Source: CAG-488 sp963625295 (GTDB taxonomy: Bacteria > Bacillota > Clostridia > Oscillospirales > Acutalibacteraceae). Taken from it: a DNA stretch of 40,445 bases. This document shows positions 16,628-24,439 of this stretch, one piece after another. The stretch's first letter is position 1. Each line of letters starts with the position of its first letter. The position numbers and the translations under genes were made by a program. The notes beneath the pieces are model-generated. The model was not told where the DNA came from. It searched no databases and saw only the letters and a list, made by a program, of their open reading frames with translations. Where the stretch lies: NCBI GenBank assembly GCA_963625295.1, contig CAVFTC010000009.1, forward strand, positions 1 through 40,445, in the 5' to 3' direction.

Positions 16628-17350
16628 TTAATCTCTTCTTGAATTTCCGAGAAGTCTCGATGCGTAGTAAAGCAGGTTGGCTATCGCCGTCGCAAGAGCT
16701 GCGACATAGGTCAAAGCGGCGGCGGTGAGAACCTTTCTCGCCGAATTGTATTCCTCACCGGCAAGCATTCCCGTTTCGTCAATAACCTTCAAGGCTCGTC
16801 TGCTTGCGTTAAATTCAACGGGCAGCGTTACCAACTGAAAAAGTGCAACAAGACCGTATAAAAGCAGTCCGGCGACTATAACATAATAGCCTATCGGAGA
16901 ATTTGAAAGATAAGCGAGGAAATAGCCGGCAAAAGCGATAATAAGTCCAAATCTTGAGCCGAAATTGGTGACCGGAACAAGCGCTGTTCTGATTTTATTC
17001 GGCAGATAATCCTCGGCGTGCTGAGCTGCATGACCCGCTTCGTGGCAAGCGATACCCACGGCGGCTACCGAAGCGGAATTATACACCTTTTCCGAAAGAC
17101 GAATAACCTTTTCGTTCGGCGAATAGCAGTCGGTCAGCTCGCCTCTGCACGGCTCGATGCGAACATCGGTAATTCCGTAATGCTCAAGAATCATCCGAGC
17201 TGCCGCAGCGCCCGTCAATCCTCTTGAATTCCTGATTTTAGAGTATTTTGAATATGTTGATTTGACTCTTATCTGTGCCCACAGTGCAAAAATAAGCACC
17301 GGTGCGGCAAAGATAAGATATCTAATGTATTCCGAAAATGAATAGATCAT
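16628..17350 (-). CDS. Membrane zinc metallopeptidase, YugP type
   Basis: A 240-residue protein of the YugP zinc-metallopeptidase family. The zinc-binding HEAGH lies at residues 103-107. Membrane segments are seen at about 9-25, 130-150, 155-175 and 212-230. GLTGAAAARMILEHYGI before the active site is a strong family feature. The substrate is not established. It sits between fmt and rsmB, as in many Clostridia, suggesting a conserved but unexplained link to the protein N-terminal processing genes. GAGGTG precedes ATG. Confidence 0.93.
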   Translation of the reverse strand: MIYSFSEYIRYLIFAAPVLIFALWAQIRVKSTYSKYSKIRNSRGLTGAAAARMILEHYGITDVRIEPCRGELTDCYSPNEKVIRLSEKVYNSASVAAVGIACHEAGHAAQHAEDYLPNKIRTALVPVTNFGSRFGLIIAFAGYFLAYLSNSPIGYYVIVAGLLLYGLVALFQLVTLPVEFNASRRALKVIDETGMLAGEEYNSARKVLTAAALTYVAALATAIANLLYYASRLLGNSRRD

Positions 17351-17359
17351 AAAATCACC

Positions 17360-18286
17360 TCATTCAAATTTTTCTCCGACCTCAATTTTATGTCCTCTCA
17401 AAAAATCGGCACAGCTCATAGCCTTTTTGCCCGAAGCTTGAATCGTTAAGATTTTCACTCCGTTTCCATCTCCGCAGGCAACAGTCAAGCCGCCGTCGGT
17501 TGAAACGATTTCGCCGGCTTTACCTTTAGCTTTTCCGATTTTCTCCGTCTTATGAAGCTTGTAAATTTCACCGTTTAAAACGGCCGTTGCAATCGGCCAA
17601 GGAGAAAGTCCCCTGACTTGATTATGGATTTCATCGGCGGATTTTGTCCAGTCAACGGGGCAAAGCTCTTTGGAAAGCATGGGCGCATAATTTGACAAAG
17701 AATCATCCTGCTTCTCTCTTTCAAGCGTTCCGTCCGCTATTTTTTTAATTGTTTGCGACATAACCTCTGCGCCGAGCAGCGACAGCTTATCGTGAAGCTC
17801 GCCGGCGGTCATGTTTTCACCGATTTCCGTCTCTGCTTTGATCAGCATATCGCCCGTATCAAGACCTGCGTCCATCTGCATTGAGGTAACGCCGCTCTTT
17901 TTCTCTCCGTTGAGCACGCACCACTGAATCGGCGCAGCCCCTCTGTACCTCGGAAGCAGTGAAGCGTGAATGTTTACACATCCGTATTTCGGCAGATCGA
18001 GAATATCCTGCGGAATTATCTTTCCGTAGGCGACAACGATGATCAACTCAGGGGCAAGCTCCTTCAAAATGCCATATGCCGTGCCGTCTCTCATCTTTGT
18101 CGGTTGAAAAACAGGAATGCTGTATTCGACCGCCTTTTCCTTAACGGGCGGAAATTGCATTTTGTGACCTCTGCCCTTCGGCTTGTCGGGCTGAGTGAAA
18201 GCTCCGACAACCTCATGACCGTCGGCAACGAGCCTTTCAAGGCAGGGAACGGCAAATTCCGGCGTTCCCATAAAAACAATTCTCAT
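17360..18286 (-). CDS. fmt: Methionyl-tRNA formyltransferase (Fmt)
   Basis: A 308-residue enzyme that formylates initiator Met-tRNA with 10-formyl-THF. The N-terminus MRIVFMGTPEFAVPCLE, the folate-binding and catalytic NIHASLLPRYRGAAPIQW (N, H) and the later DTGDM are all present, with the C-terminal OB domain from about 205 (SPWPIATAVLNG). I chose ATG 18286, preceded by GGAG at 9 bases. A longer reading would add eight residues before the conserved start. It sits directly after def, its functional partner. Confidence 0.96.
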   Translation of the reverse strand: MRIVFMGTPEFAVPCLERLVADGHEVVGAFTQPDKPKGRGHKMQFPPVKEKAVEYSIPVFQPTKMRDGTAYGILKELAPELIIVVAYGKIIPQDILDLPKYGCVNIHASLLPRYRGAAPIQWCVLNGEKKSGVTSMQMDAGLDTGDMLIKAETEIGENMTAGELHDKLSLLGAEVMSQTIKKIADGTLEREKQDDSLSNYAPMLSKELCPVDWTKSADEIHNQVRGLSPWPIATAVLNGEIYKLHKTEKIGKAKGKAGEIVSTDGGLTVACGDGNGVKILTIQASGKKAMSCADFLRGHKIEVGEKFE

Positions 18287-18306
18287 TAACGACCGCTCCG
18301 TTTCAA

Positions 18307-18765
18307 TCAATTTTCTTCAAGTCCGCCGACAAGGTGGCTGGTGTAAAGGATTCCGTCAAGGTGATCTATCTCGTGGCAGAAGCACCTCGCCTTTAGATCC
18401 GTGCCCTTATAAACACACCACTTGCCCTCACGGTTCTGTGCCTTAACAATAACGCTCTTGGGACGCTCTGTAACGCCGAATTTTCCGGGAAGAGAGAGGC
18501 AGCCCTCCTCCTCATGCTGCAGCTCGGGCGACCTGTCCGTAATTTCGGGATTGATAAGCTCAAGATAGCCGTCGCCGCAGTCCATTACGACTACTCTGCG
18601 TAAAATTCCGACCTGAACGGCGGCAAGTCCTGCGCCTTTTTCTTTATAAAGAGTATCCTTCATATCGTCAAGCAAGGTAAAAAGCTTTTCGTCAAACTTT
18701 TCAACAGTTCTGCTTTTTTTATTAAGTATAGGATCTCCGAATTTTACAATATTTCTTATTGCCAT
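18307..18765 (-). CDS. def: Peptide deformylase (Def)
   Basis: A 152-residue metal enzyme that removes the formyl group from new proteins. All three motifs are present: GAGLAAVQ (residues 44-51), EEGCLSLPG with metal ligand Cys89, and HEIDHLDG with His131, Glu132 and His135. It precedes fmt by about 20 bases, and together they add and remove the formyl group. A 57-base gap to priA contains a palindromic repeat. Confidence 0.96.
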   Translation of the reverse strand: MAIRNIVKFGDPILNKKSRTVEKFDEKLFTLLDDMKDTLYKEKGAGLAAVQVGILRRVVVMDCGDGYLELINPEITDRSPELQHEEEGCLSLPGKFGVTERPKSVIVKAQNREGKWCVYKGTDLKARCFCHEIDHLDGILYTSHLVGGLEEN

Positions 18766-18791
18766 TTTTAAAAATCGAACCTTTCAAATTC

Positions 18792-18825
18792 TAATGCAAT
18801 ACCCAAATTGTGCGGTACTGCATTA
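18792..18825. repeat. Short palindromic repeat between priA and def
   Basis: Arms TAATGCAATACC and GGTACTGCATTA pair over 12 bases with one mismatch around CAAATTGTG. The GCAATACC and GTGCGGTA pieces match the repeat family seen at 9976 and 25535, but the ends have TGCA instead of GGCA. It includes the priA stop codon. It could also act as a weak processing or transcription signal. Confidence 0.65.
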
Positions 18826-21270
18826 AAGTATATTTTCCGGATTTATATCTATATAAACAGACACATCATTAAACGCCTTGTCCGTGCCGGTGTATTTCAG
18901 CATCTCGCTCATCAAAGCTCTGAAACGCTTGGTGTTCTTGCATTTCAGAATCAATCTGTATCTGAATTTATTGCTTATTTTGGAAACTCTCGCCGTCATA
19001 GGACCGAGAGCGATAATTTTCAAGTCGTTATATTCGCCGCTCAGCTTTTCCTTAAGTCTATCGGCAAGCTTCTGCGAAGCAACCCTTACCTTCGGCTCGT
19101 TTTCGCCGACAAAACCGATCAGGCAAATATCGCAATACGGCGGATAGATAAGCATTTTTCTGGTCTTAAGCTCGTCATTGAAAAAAGCGTCATAATCCTG
19201 CCGTGCGGCTATTTGAATGACATCGTTTTCGGGATTGCAGGTTTGAATGATCGCCGTTCCCTCGAATTGTCCTCTGCCTGCCCTGCCGACAACCTGAGTA
19301 AGGAGGTCAAAGGTTCTCTCCTGACTTCTGAAATCGTCGTTATTAAGCTGCTGGTCGGCATTTATAACACCGACGAGCGTTACATTCTCGAAGTCAAGCC
19401 CCTTTGCCACCATCTGTGTGCCGAGCAAGATATCGTATTTTCCGTCGGCAAAATCCTTCAGCTTATTTTCATGCGAATAACGCCCCATCGTGCTGTCGGC
19501 GTCCATTCTGAGAATTCTTGCTTCGGGGAATAATGCTGCAAGCTCATCCTCAATCTTCTGCGTTCCCGTTCCGGAATATCTGACATCATGTGAGCCGCAT
19601 TCGGGGCAAACATCGGTGAACGGCTCGGAATAGCCGCAATAATGACACATCAGTCTGCCGTTTGCGTGGTGATAGGTCATTGAAATGCTGCATGACGGAC
19701 AGGTCAAGACATGACCGCACGCCCTGCATTCGGCAAAGGTGTTGTAGCCTCTGCGGTTGATAAGTAAAATCGACTGTTTCCCGTTTTCAAGGTTAAATTG
19801 CAGTCTTGATCTCAGCTCCTCGCTGAAATTTGAGGACTGCGACAAAGCCTCGGTGAGCATATCGACGATACGAACCTCAGGAAGAACCGAAGCCGAATAT
19901 CGTTTTGTAAGCTTGTTGATTGTATATTGCCCTGCCTGTGCCTTTGCATAAGTCTCAACGCTTGGCGTTGCACTGGAGAACACAAGGAGAGCCTTATGAT
20001 AAGCGCAGCGAAAACGGGCAACATCCCTTGCATTGTATCTCGGCGTTTGTTCGGATTTATATGTATGCTCCTGCTCCTCGTCGATAATTATCAAGCCGAG
20101 GTTTTCAAGAGGGGCAAAAACTGCGCTTCTTGTTCCGACAACTATCCTGACATTTTCGTTTTTCACTCGTTTCCATTCGTCAAGCCGCTGACCTGCCGAA
20201 AGTGCGCTGTGAAAAACAGCAACCTCTCTGCCGTAGCGGCTCATGAAAAGATTGAGAGTCTGCGGCGTAAGGGCAATCTCGGGAACCATAACGATAACAT
20301 TTTTACCCAAATCGAGCATCTCATCAATCAGCCTGAGATAAACCATCGTTTTTCCGCTGCCTGTAACTCCGTAAAGAAGTGAAGCTCCGCCGACGCCCAA
20401 GGAATACTGCTTAAGCAAATTCTCGAAGGCATTTTGCTGCTCGTCATTGAGAAAAATTTCCTTCCGCTGCGGAACAACCGCTTTATTTTCATACGGATCA
20501 CGGTAAATCTCGTTGTCAAAAATCTCAACAAGTCCCTTTTTTTCGAGAGCCTGTACAACCGAAGAGGTAAATCCCGTGAAATAGCAAAGCTCCTTGACCG
20601 AAACCGTTCCGATATCGTTGAGAACATCGAGGGCGTTAAGCTGTTTTTTTGTCAGCTTTTCGGTCGTTTCAAGGATTTCTCTACCGCCCTGCGTCAGCCT
20701 TACCGTCTTAACGGTCAGGTCACCGGTTTTTCTTACGGAATCAAAATTTCTGATCAGCAGACCTTTTTTGACCATCTTTTCAAGCAGCGAAATTTCAGGA
20801 GAAAATCCGAGCTTTTTAAGAAGCTTTTCGCCTTCTATATAGCCCTTTTGAGAAAGGAGAAAATTATAAATCTGCTTCTCGTCCGACGAAAAATCGCTTA
20901 AATCGACATTCGGAACAGCGGTGTAGGTCGTAACGGTTTTGTGGCACATTCCCGACGGCAAAACAGCCTTTGCCGCCTCAAAATAGGTGCAGAAGGTTCT
21001 TTCCCTGAGCCACATGACAAGCTTAAGCATCTCGTCATTGAGCACGGGAGCTTCATCGATAACCTGAGAAATTCTTTTTAAATTATCTTTGCCGTTATAT
21101 TCGGAAACGGCAAGAACAATGCCCTGACGGCACTTATCCCCCCTGCCGAACGGCACGAGGACACGGCAGCCCGGAGTACATTCTCCGTCGCCGAGGAGGT
21201 AGGAAAAAGGCTGATCAAACGAAAACGCTGTGTTTTCGACGGCAACAGCCGCAACTTTTTCGACAGTCAT
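18823..21270 (-). CDS. priA: Primosomal replication restart helicase PriA
   Basis: An 815-residue 3'-to-5' helicase that restarts stalled forks. It has the N-terminal DNA-binding region (residues 1-110), a winged helix, a helicase core with Walker A GVTGSGKT (near 300) and DEEQEH, the PriA-specific YKSEQTPRYNARDVA, and eight zinc-binding cysteines in CRACGH, CPSCS, CHYCG and CPECG. The later motifs GTQMVAKGLDF and QVVGRAGRG are intact. Length is typical. GGAGG precedes ATG. It follows rpoZ by 25 bases. Confidence 0.97.
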   Translation of the reverse strand: MTVEKVAAVAVENTAFSFDQPFSYLLGDGECTPGCRVLVPFGRGDKCRQGIVLAVSEYNGKDNLKRISQVIDEAPVLNDEMLKLVMWLRERTFCTYFEAAKAVLPSGMCHKTVTTYTAVPNVDLSDFSSDEKQIYNFLLSQKGYIEGEKLLKKLGFSPEISLLEKMVKKGLLIRNFDSVRKTGDLTVKTVRLTQGGREILETTEKLTKKQLNALDVLNDIGTVSVKELCYFTGFTSSVVQALEKKGLVEIFDNEIYRDPYENKAVVPQRKEIFLNDEQQNAFENLLKQYSLGVGGASLLYGVTGSGKTMVYLRLIDEMLDLGKNVIVMVPEIALTPQTLNLFMSRYGREVAVFHSALSAGQRLDEWKRVKNENVRIVVGTRSAVFAPLENLGLIIIDEEQEHTYKSEQTPRYNARDVARFRCAYHKALLVFSSATPSVETYAKAQAGQYTINKLTKRYSASVLPEVRIVDMLTEALSQSSNFSEELRSRLQFNLENGKQSILLINRRGYNTFAECRACGHVLTCPSCSISMTYHHANGRLMCHYCGYSEPFTDVCPECGSHDVRYSGTGTQKIEDELAALFPEARILRMDADSTMGRYSHENKLKDFADGKYDILLGTQMVAKGLDFENVTLVGVINADQQLNNDDFRSQERTFDLLTQVVGRAGRGQFEGTAIIQTCNPENDVIQIAARQDYDAFFNDELKTRKMLIYPPYCDICLIGFVGENEPKVRVASQKLADRLKEKLSGEYNDLKIIALGPMTARVSKISNKFRYRLILKCKNTKRFRALMSEMLKYTGTDKAFNDVSVYIDINPENIL

Positions 21271-21295
21271 TTTGTACCTCCGTTAGAATAAGTTA

Positions 21296-21529
21296 TTAAA
21301 GATCCTTTATCTCGTCCGGCTCAACAATCTCGTACTTGTTGTTGAGAATTTCGTCAAGAGCGATGCTGACCGGCTTCTCGACGAGGATAATTCCGTCCTC
21401 TTCCGCTTCCTCGGAAATTTCTCTTGCACGCTTTGCGGTTGCCCTTACAAGCGAATAGCGGCTGATGTGATTTGAAAGCACTGAGCTTAAATCAGGATTG
21501 AATTTGAATTTTTTGTTCTGATCAAACAT
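21296..21529 (-). CDS. rpoZ: RNA polymerase omega subunit (RpoZ)
   Basis: A 77-residue subunit that helps assemble RNA polymerase. The N-terminal half has the family's SRYSLVRATAKRAREI helix, and IALDEILNNKYEIVEPDEI closes it. I chose ATG 21529, preceded by GAGG at 9 bases; it starts one base after the gmk stop. gmk-rpoZ-priA is the usual order in Firmicutes. Confidence 0.93.
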   Translation of the reverse strand: MFDQNKKFKFNPDLSSVLSNHISRYSLVRATAKRAREISEEAEEDGIILVEKPVSIALDEILNNKYEIVEPDEIKDL

Positions 21530-21530
21530 T

Positions 21531-22136
21531 TTAAAATACCTCACTAAAAAATTTATTACATCTGCTTACTTTGTGTTTTTCGGCAGTGATAATCGTTTTT
21601 ATATCTTCAACAGCGTCCTGAAGATCGTCGTTAACAACAAAATAGTCATATTCGTCACGGCATCTTTCAATCTCTCTGACGGCAATTCTGAGACGGCGTA
21701 CAACATCCTCCTCGTCCTCGCTTCCTCGATTACGAAGCCGCATTTCAAGAATTTTCATGCTCGGCGGCATGATGAATATACTGACGGAGTCCGGGTACAT
21801 TTTTCTGATATTACCTGCTCCCTCAACATCAATTTTGAGGATAACGGTTTTTCCTTCCTCAAGCCAGCCGTCAACGGGAGCTTTCGGCGTTCCATAATAA
21901 TTGATTCCGTAGCGTGCGTGTTCAAGAAGCTCGCCGGATTTAACCGAATCGAGAAATTTTTCCTCGTTGACAAATATGTAATCAACACCGTCAACCTCTC
22001 CGTCTCTCGGCGCTCTCGTAGTCATAGAAACAGATTTTGTGATGTCAAAATCCGTTTTAAAAAGCTCGGAAATAACCGTGTCCTTACCCGAACCTGCCGG
22101 ACCCGAAAGAATAACAAGCATTCCGTTATTCTTCAT
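21531..22136 (-). CDS. gmk: Guanylate kinase (Gmk)
   Basis: A 201-residue enzyme phosphorylating GMP to GDP. The P-loop reads SGPAGSGKDT, with Asp where Ser/Thr is common, followed by Thr. The GMP-binding motif is TTRAPRDGEVDGVDY, then YGTP and DVEGAGNIRK. The ATG at 22136 lies inside the remA end (11-base overlap), behind GAGGATGAGG. An upstream reading would only translate remA out of frame. Confidence 0.95.
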   Translation of the reverse strand: MKNNGMLVILSGPAGSGKDTVISELFKTDFDITKSVSMTTRAPRDGEVDGVDYIFVNEEKFLDSVKSGELLEHARYGINYYGTPKAPVDGWLEEGKTVILKIDVEGAGNIRKMYPDSVSIFIMPPSMKILEMRLRNRGSEDEEDVVRRLRIAVREIERCRDEYDYFVVNDDLQDAVEDIKTIITAEKHKVSRCNKFFSEVF

Positions 22137-22395
22137 CGTCCTCATCCTCCTCATAATCCTTGTCCTCGTCAAATCTGTTTGCAACAGTTTCGGCCTGAAG
22201 GTAGGTCAGAATAACCTGATCGCAGTCAGTTATGATGACAGCTCTCGTTCTTCTGCCGTGGGTTGCGTCAATAAGCGTACCCTTCTCCTTGCAGTCCTGA
22301 ACTATACGCTTTATCGGAGCCGATTCGGGGCTGACGATTGCAATAATCCTGTCCGCATTAACCATATTGCCGAAGCCGATATTGATAAGCTTCAT
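22126..22395 (-). CDS. remA: RemA/DUF370 DNA-binding regulator
   Basis: An 89-residue protein of the RemA family, which in Bacillus binds DNA as an oligomeric ring and activates biofilm matrix and osmoprotection genes. Conserved parts are INIGFGNMVNADRIIAIVSPESAPIKR and HGRRTRAVIITD. The C-terminal 15 residues are almost all Asp, Glu and Lys. Gene order yicC-remA-gmk-rpoZ matches Bacillus. A GGGTGAG SD is present. In clostridia the target genes are not well known. Confidence 0.93.
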   Translation of the reverse strand: MKLINIGFGNMVNADRIIAIVSPESAPIKRIVQDCKEKGTLIDATHGRRTRAVIITDCDQVILTYLQAETVANRFDEDKDYEEDEDDEE

Positions 22396-22407
22396 ATTCT
22401 CACCCCG

Positions 22408-23298
22408 TTATTCAATATTCTGAACCTGTTCGCGAATTTTTTCAACCTCGGACTTAATTTCGAGGACACGCCTTGCGATCTCGACATCATTTGCCTTTGA
22501 GCCAATCGTATTGGCTTCTCTGTTAATCTCCTGAACGAGAAAGTCCATTTTTCTGCCTATAGCCTCGGTAGAATTGAAAAATTCTTTAAGCTGGGAAATA
22601 TGACTTCTCAGGCGTACTGTTTCCTCGGCAACTGCAATTTTATCCGCATAAATAGCCGCTTCCGTAAGCAATCTTGTCTCCTCAACATGAATATCGCCGA
22701 GAAGCTCTTGCATTCTCGCCAGAAGCTTTTCATTATATTCCTTGACCGTTTCCGGTGAACGCTCCTCAACGAATTCAACATATGAGAGAATAAGGTCGGC
22801 TCTTGAAACGATGTCATCACGAAGCTTTTCNNNNNNNNNNTCTCCCTCGATCTCGCGCATATTGATGAATTTATCAACAGCCTTTTCGGCAACCGATTTT
22901 ACGGCGTTCCATATTTTATCCTCGTCGGCTTCCGCCTTGCGGATAACAAGAACATCGTTCATTCTTGCAAGAATGCCTGTGTTAAGATTGTTGTCGATTC
23001 CGTAGCTCTCGGAAAGCTCGTTAAAGGCTTTAACATAGCCATCCGCAAGGGATTTGTTGACTTCAACAACAACGGTATCGTCCTCAAGGTTGTCCACCTG
23101 AACATAACACTCGATCTTGCCTCTTGAAACCTTAGACTGAACAAATGATTTCAGCTTCTCGTCAAGGAATCCGTAATTCCTCGGAACTCTTGACGAAAAA
23201 TCAAAATATCTGTGATTTACGCTTTTAATTTCGACGGTGATATTCATTCCGTCGATCATTTCCTGACATCGGCCGTAGCCGGTCATGCTTTTAACCAT
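22408..23298 (-). CDS. yicC: YicC-family endoribonuclease/stress protein
   Basis: As written, 296 residues; after repairing the N gap, 292. YicC proteins carry an N-terminal MVKSMTGYGR motif and a C-terminal DUF1732 domain ending in MDFLVQEINREANTIGSKANDVEI. Family members are endoribonucleases involved in RNA decay and stationary-phase survival. The ATG at 23298 is placed by the conserved MxKSMTGYG start; an upstream reading adds only unrelated residues. The gap at 22831-22840 falls in a helix at REIEGEKLRDD. The gene is followed by remA after 12 bases. Confidence 0.95.
   Translation of the reverse strand: MVKSMTGYGRCQEMIDGMNITVEIKSVNHRYFDFSSRVPRNYGFLDEKLKSFVQSKVSRGKIECYVQVDNLEDDTVVVEVNKSLADGYVKAFNELSESYGIDNNLNTGILARMNDVLVIRKAEADEDKIWNAVKSVAEKAVDKFINMREIEGXXXXEKLRDDIVSRADLILSYVEFVEERSPETVKEYNEKLLARMQELLGDIHVEETRLLTEAAIYADKIAVAEETVRLRSHISQLKEFFNSTEAIGRKMDFLVQEINREANTIGSKANDVEIARRVLEIKSEVEKIREQVQNIE
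22831..22840. other. Assembly gap (10 N) inside yicC
   Basis: Ten N separate TTTTC and TCTCCC on the plus strand. Joining the sides on their shared TC gives coding GAG GGA GAA AAG (Glu-Gly-Glu-Lys), which fits the family's EG-x-x-L pattern. The N run plus 2 bases (12 in all) is therefore probably not real sequence. Confidence 0.85.
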
Positions 23299-23317
23299 AC
23301 TAAACCAACTTCCCGAA

Positions 23318-23686
23318 TTATTTTTTCCTGCAGCAGCTTCCTGCAAGCAGCTCGGGGATTTCCCCTTCAAGAATATTTTCCTTATTCACTTTAAAGCCGA
23401 GCGTTTTTGCAACCTCAATACCGTCTGCAGCTTTGTAATATGCAATGTAAGCCCCTCGGTTTGCTCCGTAGTTAAGCGAGCTTCTGATAAAGCCCTCAAG
23501 CGTTTCGTCGTCGCTATCGGTTACAATATCGAGAATTTCCATGGTATAGCCGTTAACTCTGAAAACGGAAAAGCCGCAATCCGAGCCTTCGTTTGACATA
23601 TCGAAGCCTAAATATCCGTTCAGCGTCTTATCGCTGCAAAACGGTTCGGGAAGCTTATCGCTCGCAACAGGTGAAAATTTTATCAT
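23318..23686 (-). CDS. Small GNAT-like protein, 122 aa
   Basis: A 122-residue protein that resembles a short GNAT acetyltransferase fold: beta strands around CGFSVFRVNGYTMEILDI, an acidic loop, then helix LEGFIRSSLNYGANRGAYIAYY and AKTLGFKVN. The usual acetyl-CoA loop (Q/R-x-x-G-x-G/A) is not seen, and the length is below a normal GNAT (about 150), so it may lack activity. The C-terminus ends GSCCRKK with two cysteines. It starts 9 bases after the rluB stop and ends 19 bases before yicC, so it is in that operon. GAGGT precedes ATG. Assignment is tentative. Confidence 0.6.
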   Translation of the reverse strand: MIKFSPVASDKLPEPFCSDKTLNGYLGFDMSNEGSDCGFSVFRVNGYTMEILDIVTDSDDETLEGFIRSSLNYGANRGAYIAYYKAADGIEVAKTLGFKVNKENILEGEIPELLAGSCCRKK

Positions 23687-23695
23687 AATACGACC

Positions 23696-24439
23696 TCAGA
23701 ATTTGTTGACCTTCATGCCCGATGAAACCATGAGCTTGTGAACCTCGTCCTCTTTAAGCTCACGCCACTTTCCCGGAGGAAGCATACCGAGCTTTAAAGA
23801 ACCCATTGAGGTTCTCTTGAGCCTTGCGACCTCAAGACCGAGCGACTCGCACATCTTTCTTATCTGACGGTTTCTGCCCTCATAAAGAACAATTTCCATT
23901 ACAACTCTGTTATCCTGCTTTTCAATCACATGAGCGTCGGCAGGAGCCGTAATTCTTCCGTCGATATCCATACCCGCAGCAAAAGCCGTCAGCATATCCT
24001 CGGTAACATCCGGACGGACTGTAACCCTGTAGGTTTTGGGAATATGCTTCGACGGGTGCGTCATATGGTTAGCAAATTCGCCGTCATTTGTCATGAGAAG
24101 AAGTCCCTCGGAGTCTCTGTCAAGTCTGCCGACGGGATAAACCCTTGCGCCTACATCACGGACAAGCTCCGCAACGCATTTTCTGCCCATTTCATCGTCC
24201 ATGGTCGTAATATAGCCTCTCGGCTTATGAAGCATGATATAATAATGCTTTTTATTGCCGACAATTTTTCTGCCGCCGACAGTAACGGTGTCGTGCTTCG
24301 GGCTTATCTTGTCGCCGATTTGCGCAACCTTACCGTTAACCTTGACCTTTCCCTGAGCTATAAGCTCCTCCGCCTTGCGGCGTGAAGCGACCGCACACAT
24401 GGAAAGGTATTTTTGAAGCCTGATTCTATCATCAGTCAT
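23696..24439 (-). CDS. rluB: 23S rRNA pseudouridine synthase RluB/RsuA family
   Basis: A 247-residue RsuA-type synthase. It has an N-terminal S4 RNA-binding domain (residues 1-60, RLQKYLSMCAVASRRKAEELI), and a catalytic core with GRLDRDSEGLLL and catalytic Asp107. Arg/Lys-rich QIRKMCESLGLEV follows. RluB makes pseudouridine 2605 in 23S rRNA; in Bacillus rluB closes the dacB-spmA-spmB cluster. Here it follows the dac gene directly, overlapping it by 4 bases, with no spmA or spmB between. Confidence 0.94.
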   Translation of the reverse strand: MTDDRIRLQKYLSMCAVASRRKAEELIAQGKVKVNGKVAQIGDKISPKHDTVTVGGRKIVGNKKHYYIMLHKPRGYITTMDDEMGRKCVAELVRDVGARVYPVGRLDRDSEGLLLMTNDGEFANHMTHPSKHIPKTYRVTVRPDVTEDMLTAFAAGMDIDGRITAPADAHVIEKQDNRVVMEIVLYEGRNRQIRKMCESLGLEVARLKRTSMGSLKLGMLPPGKWRELKEDEVHKLMVSSGMKVNKF

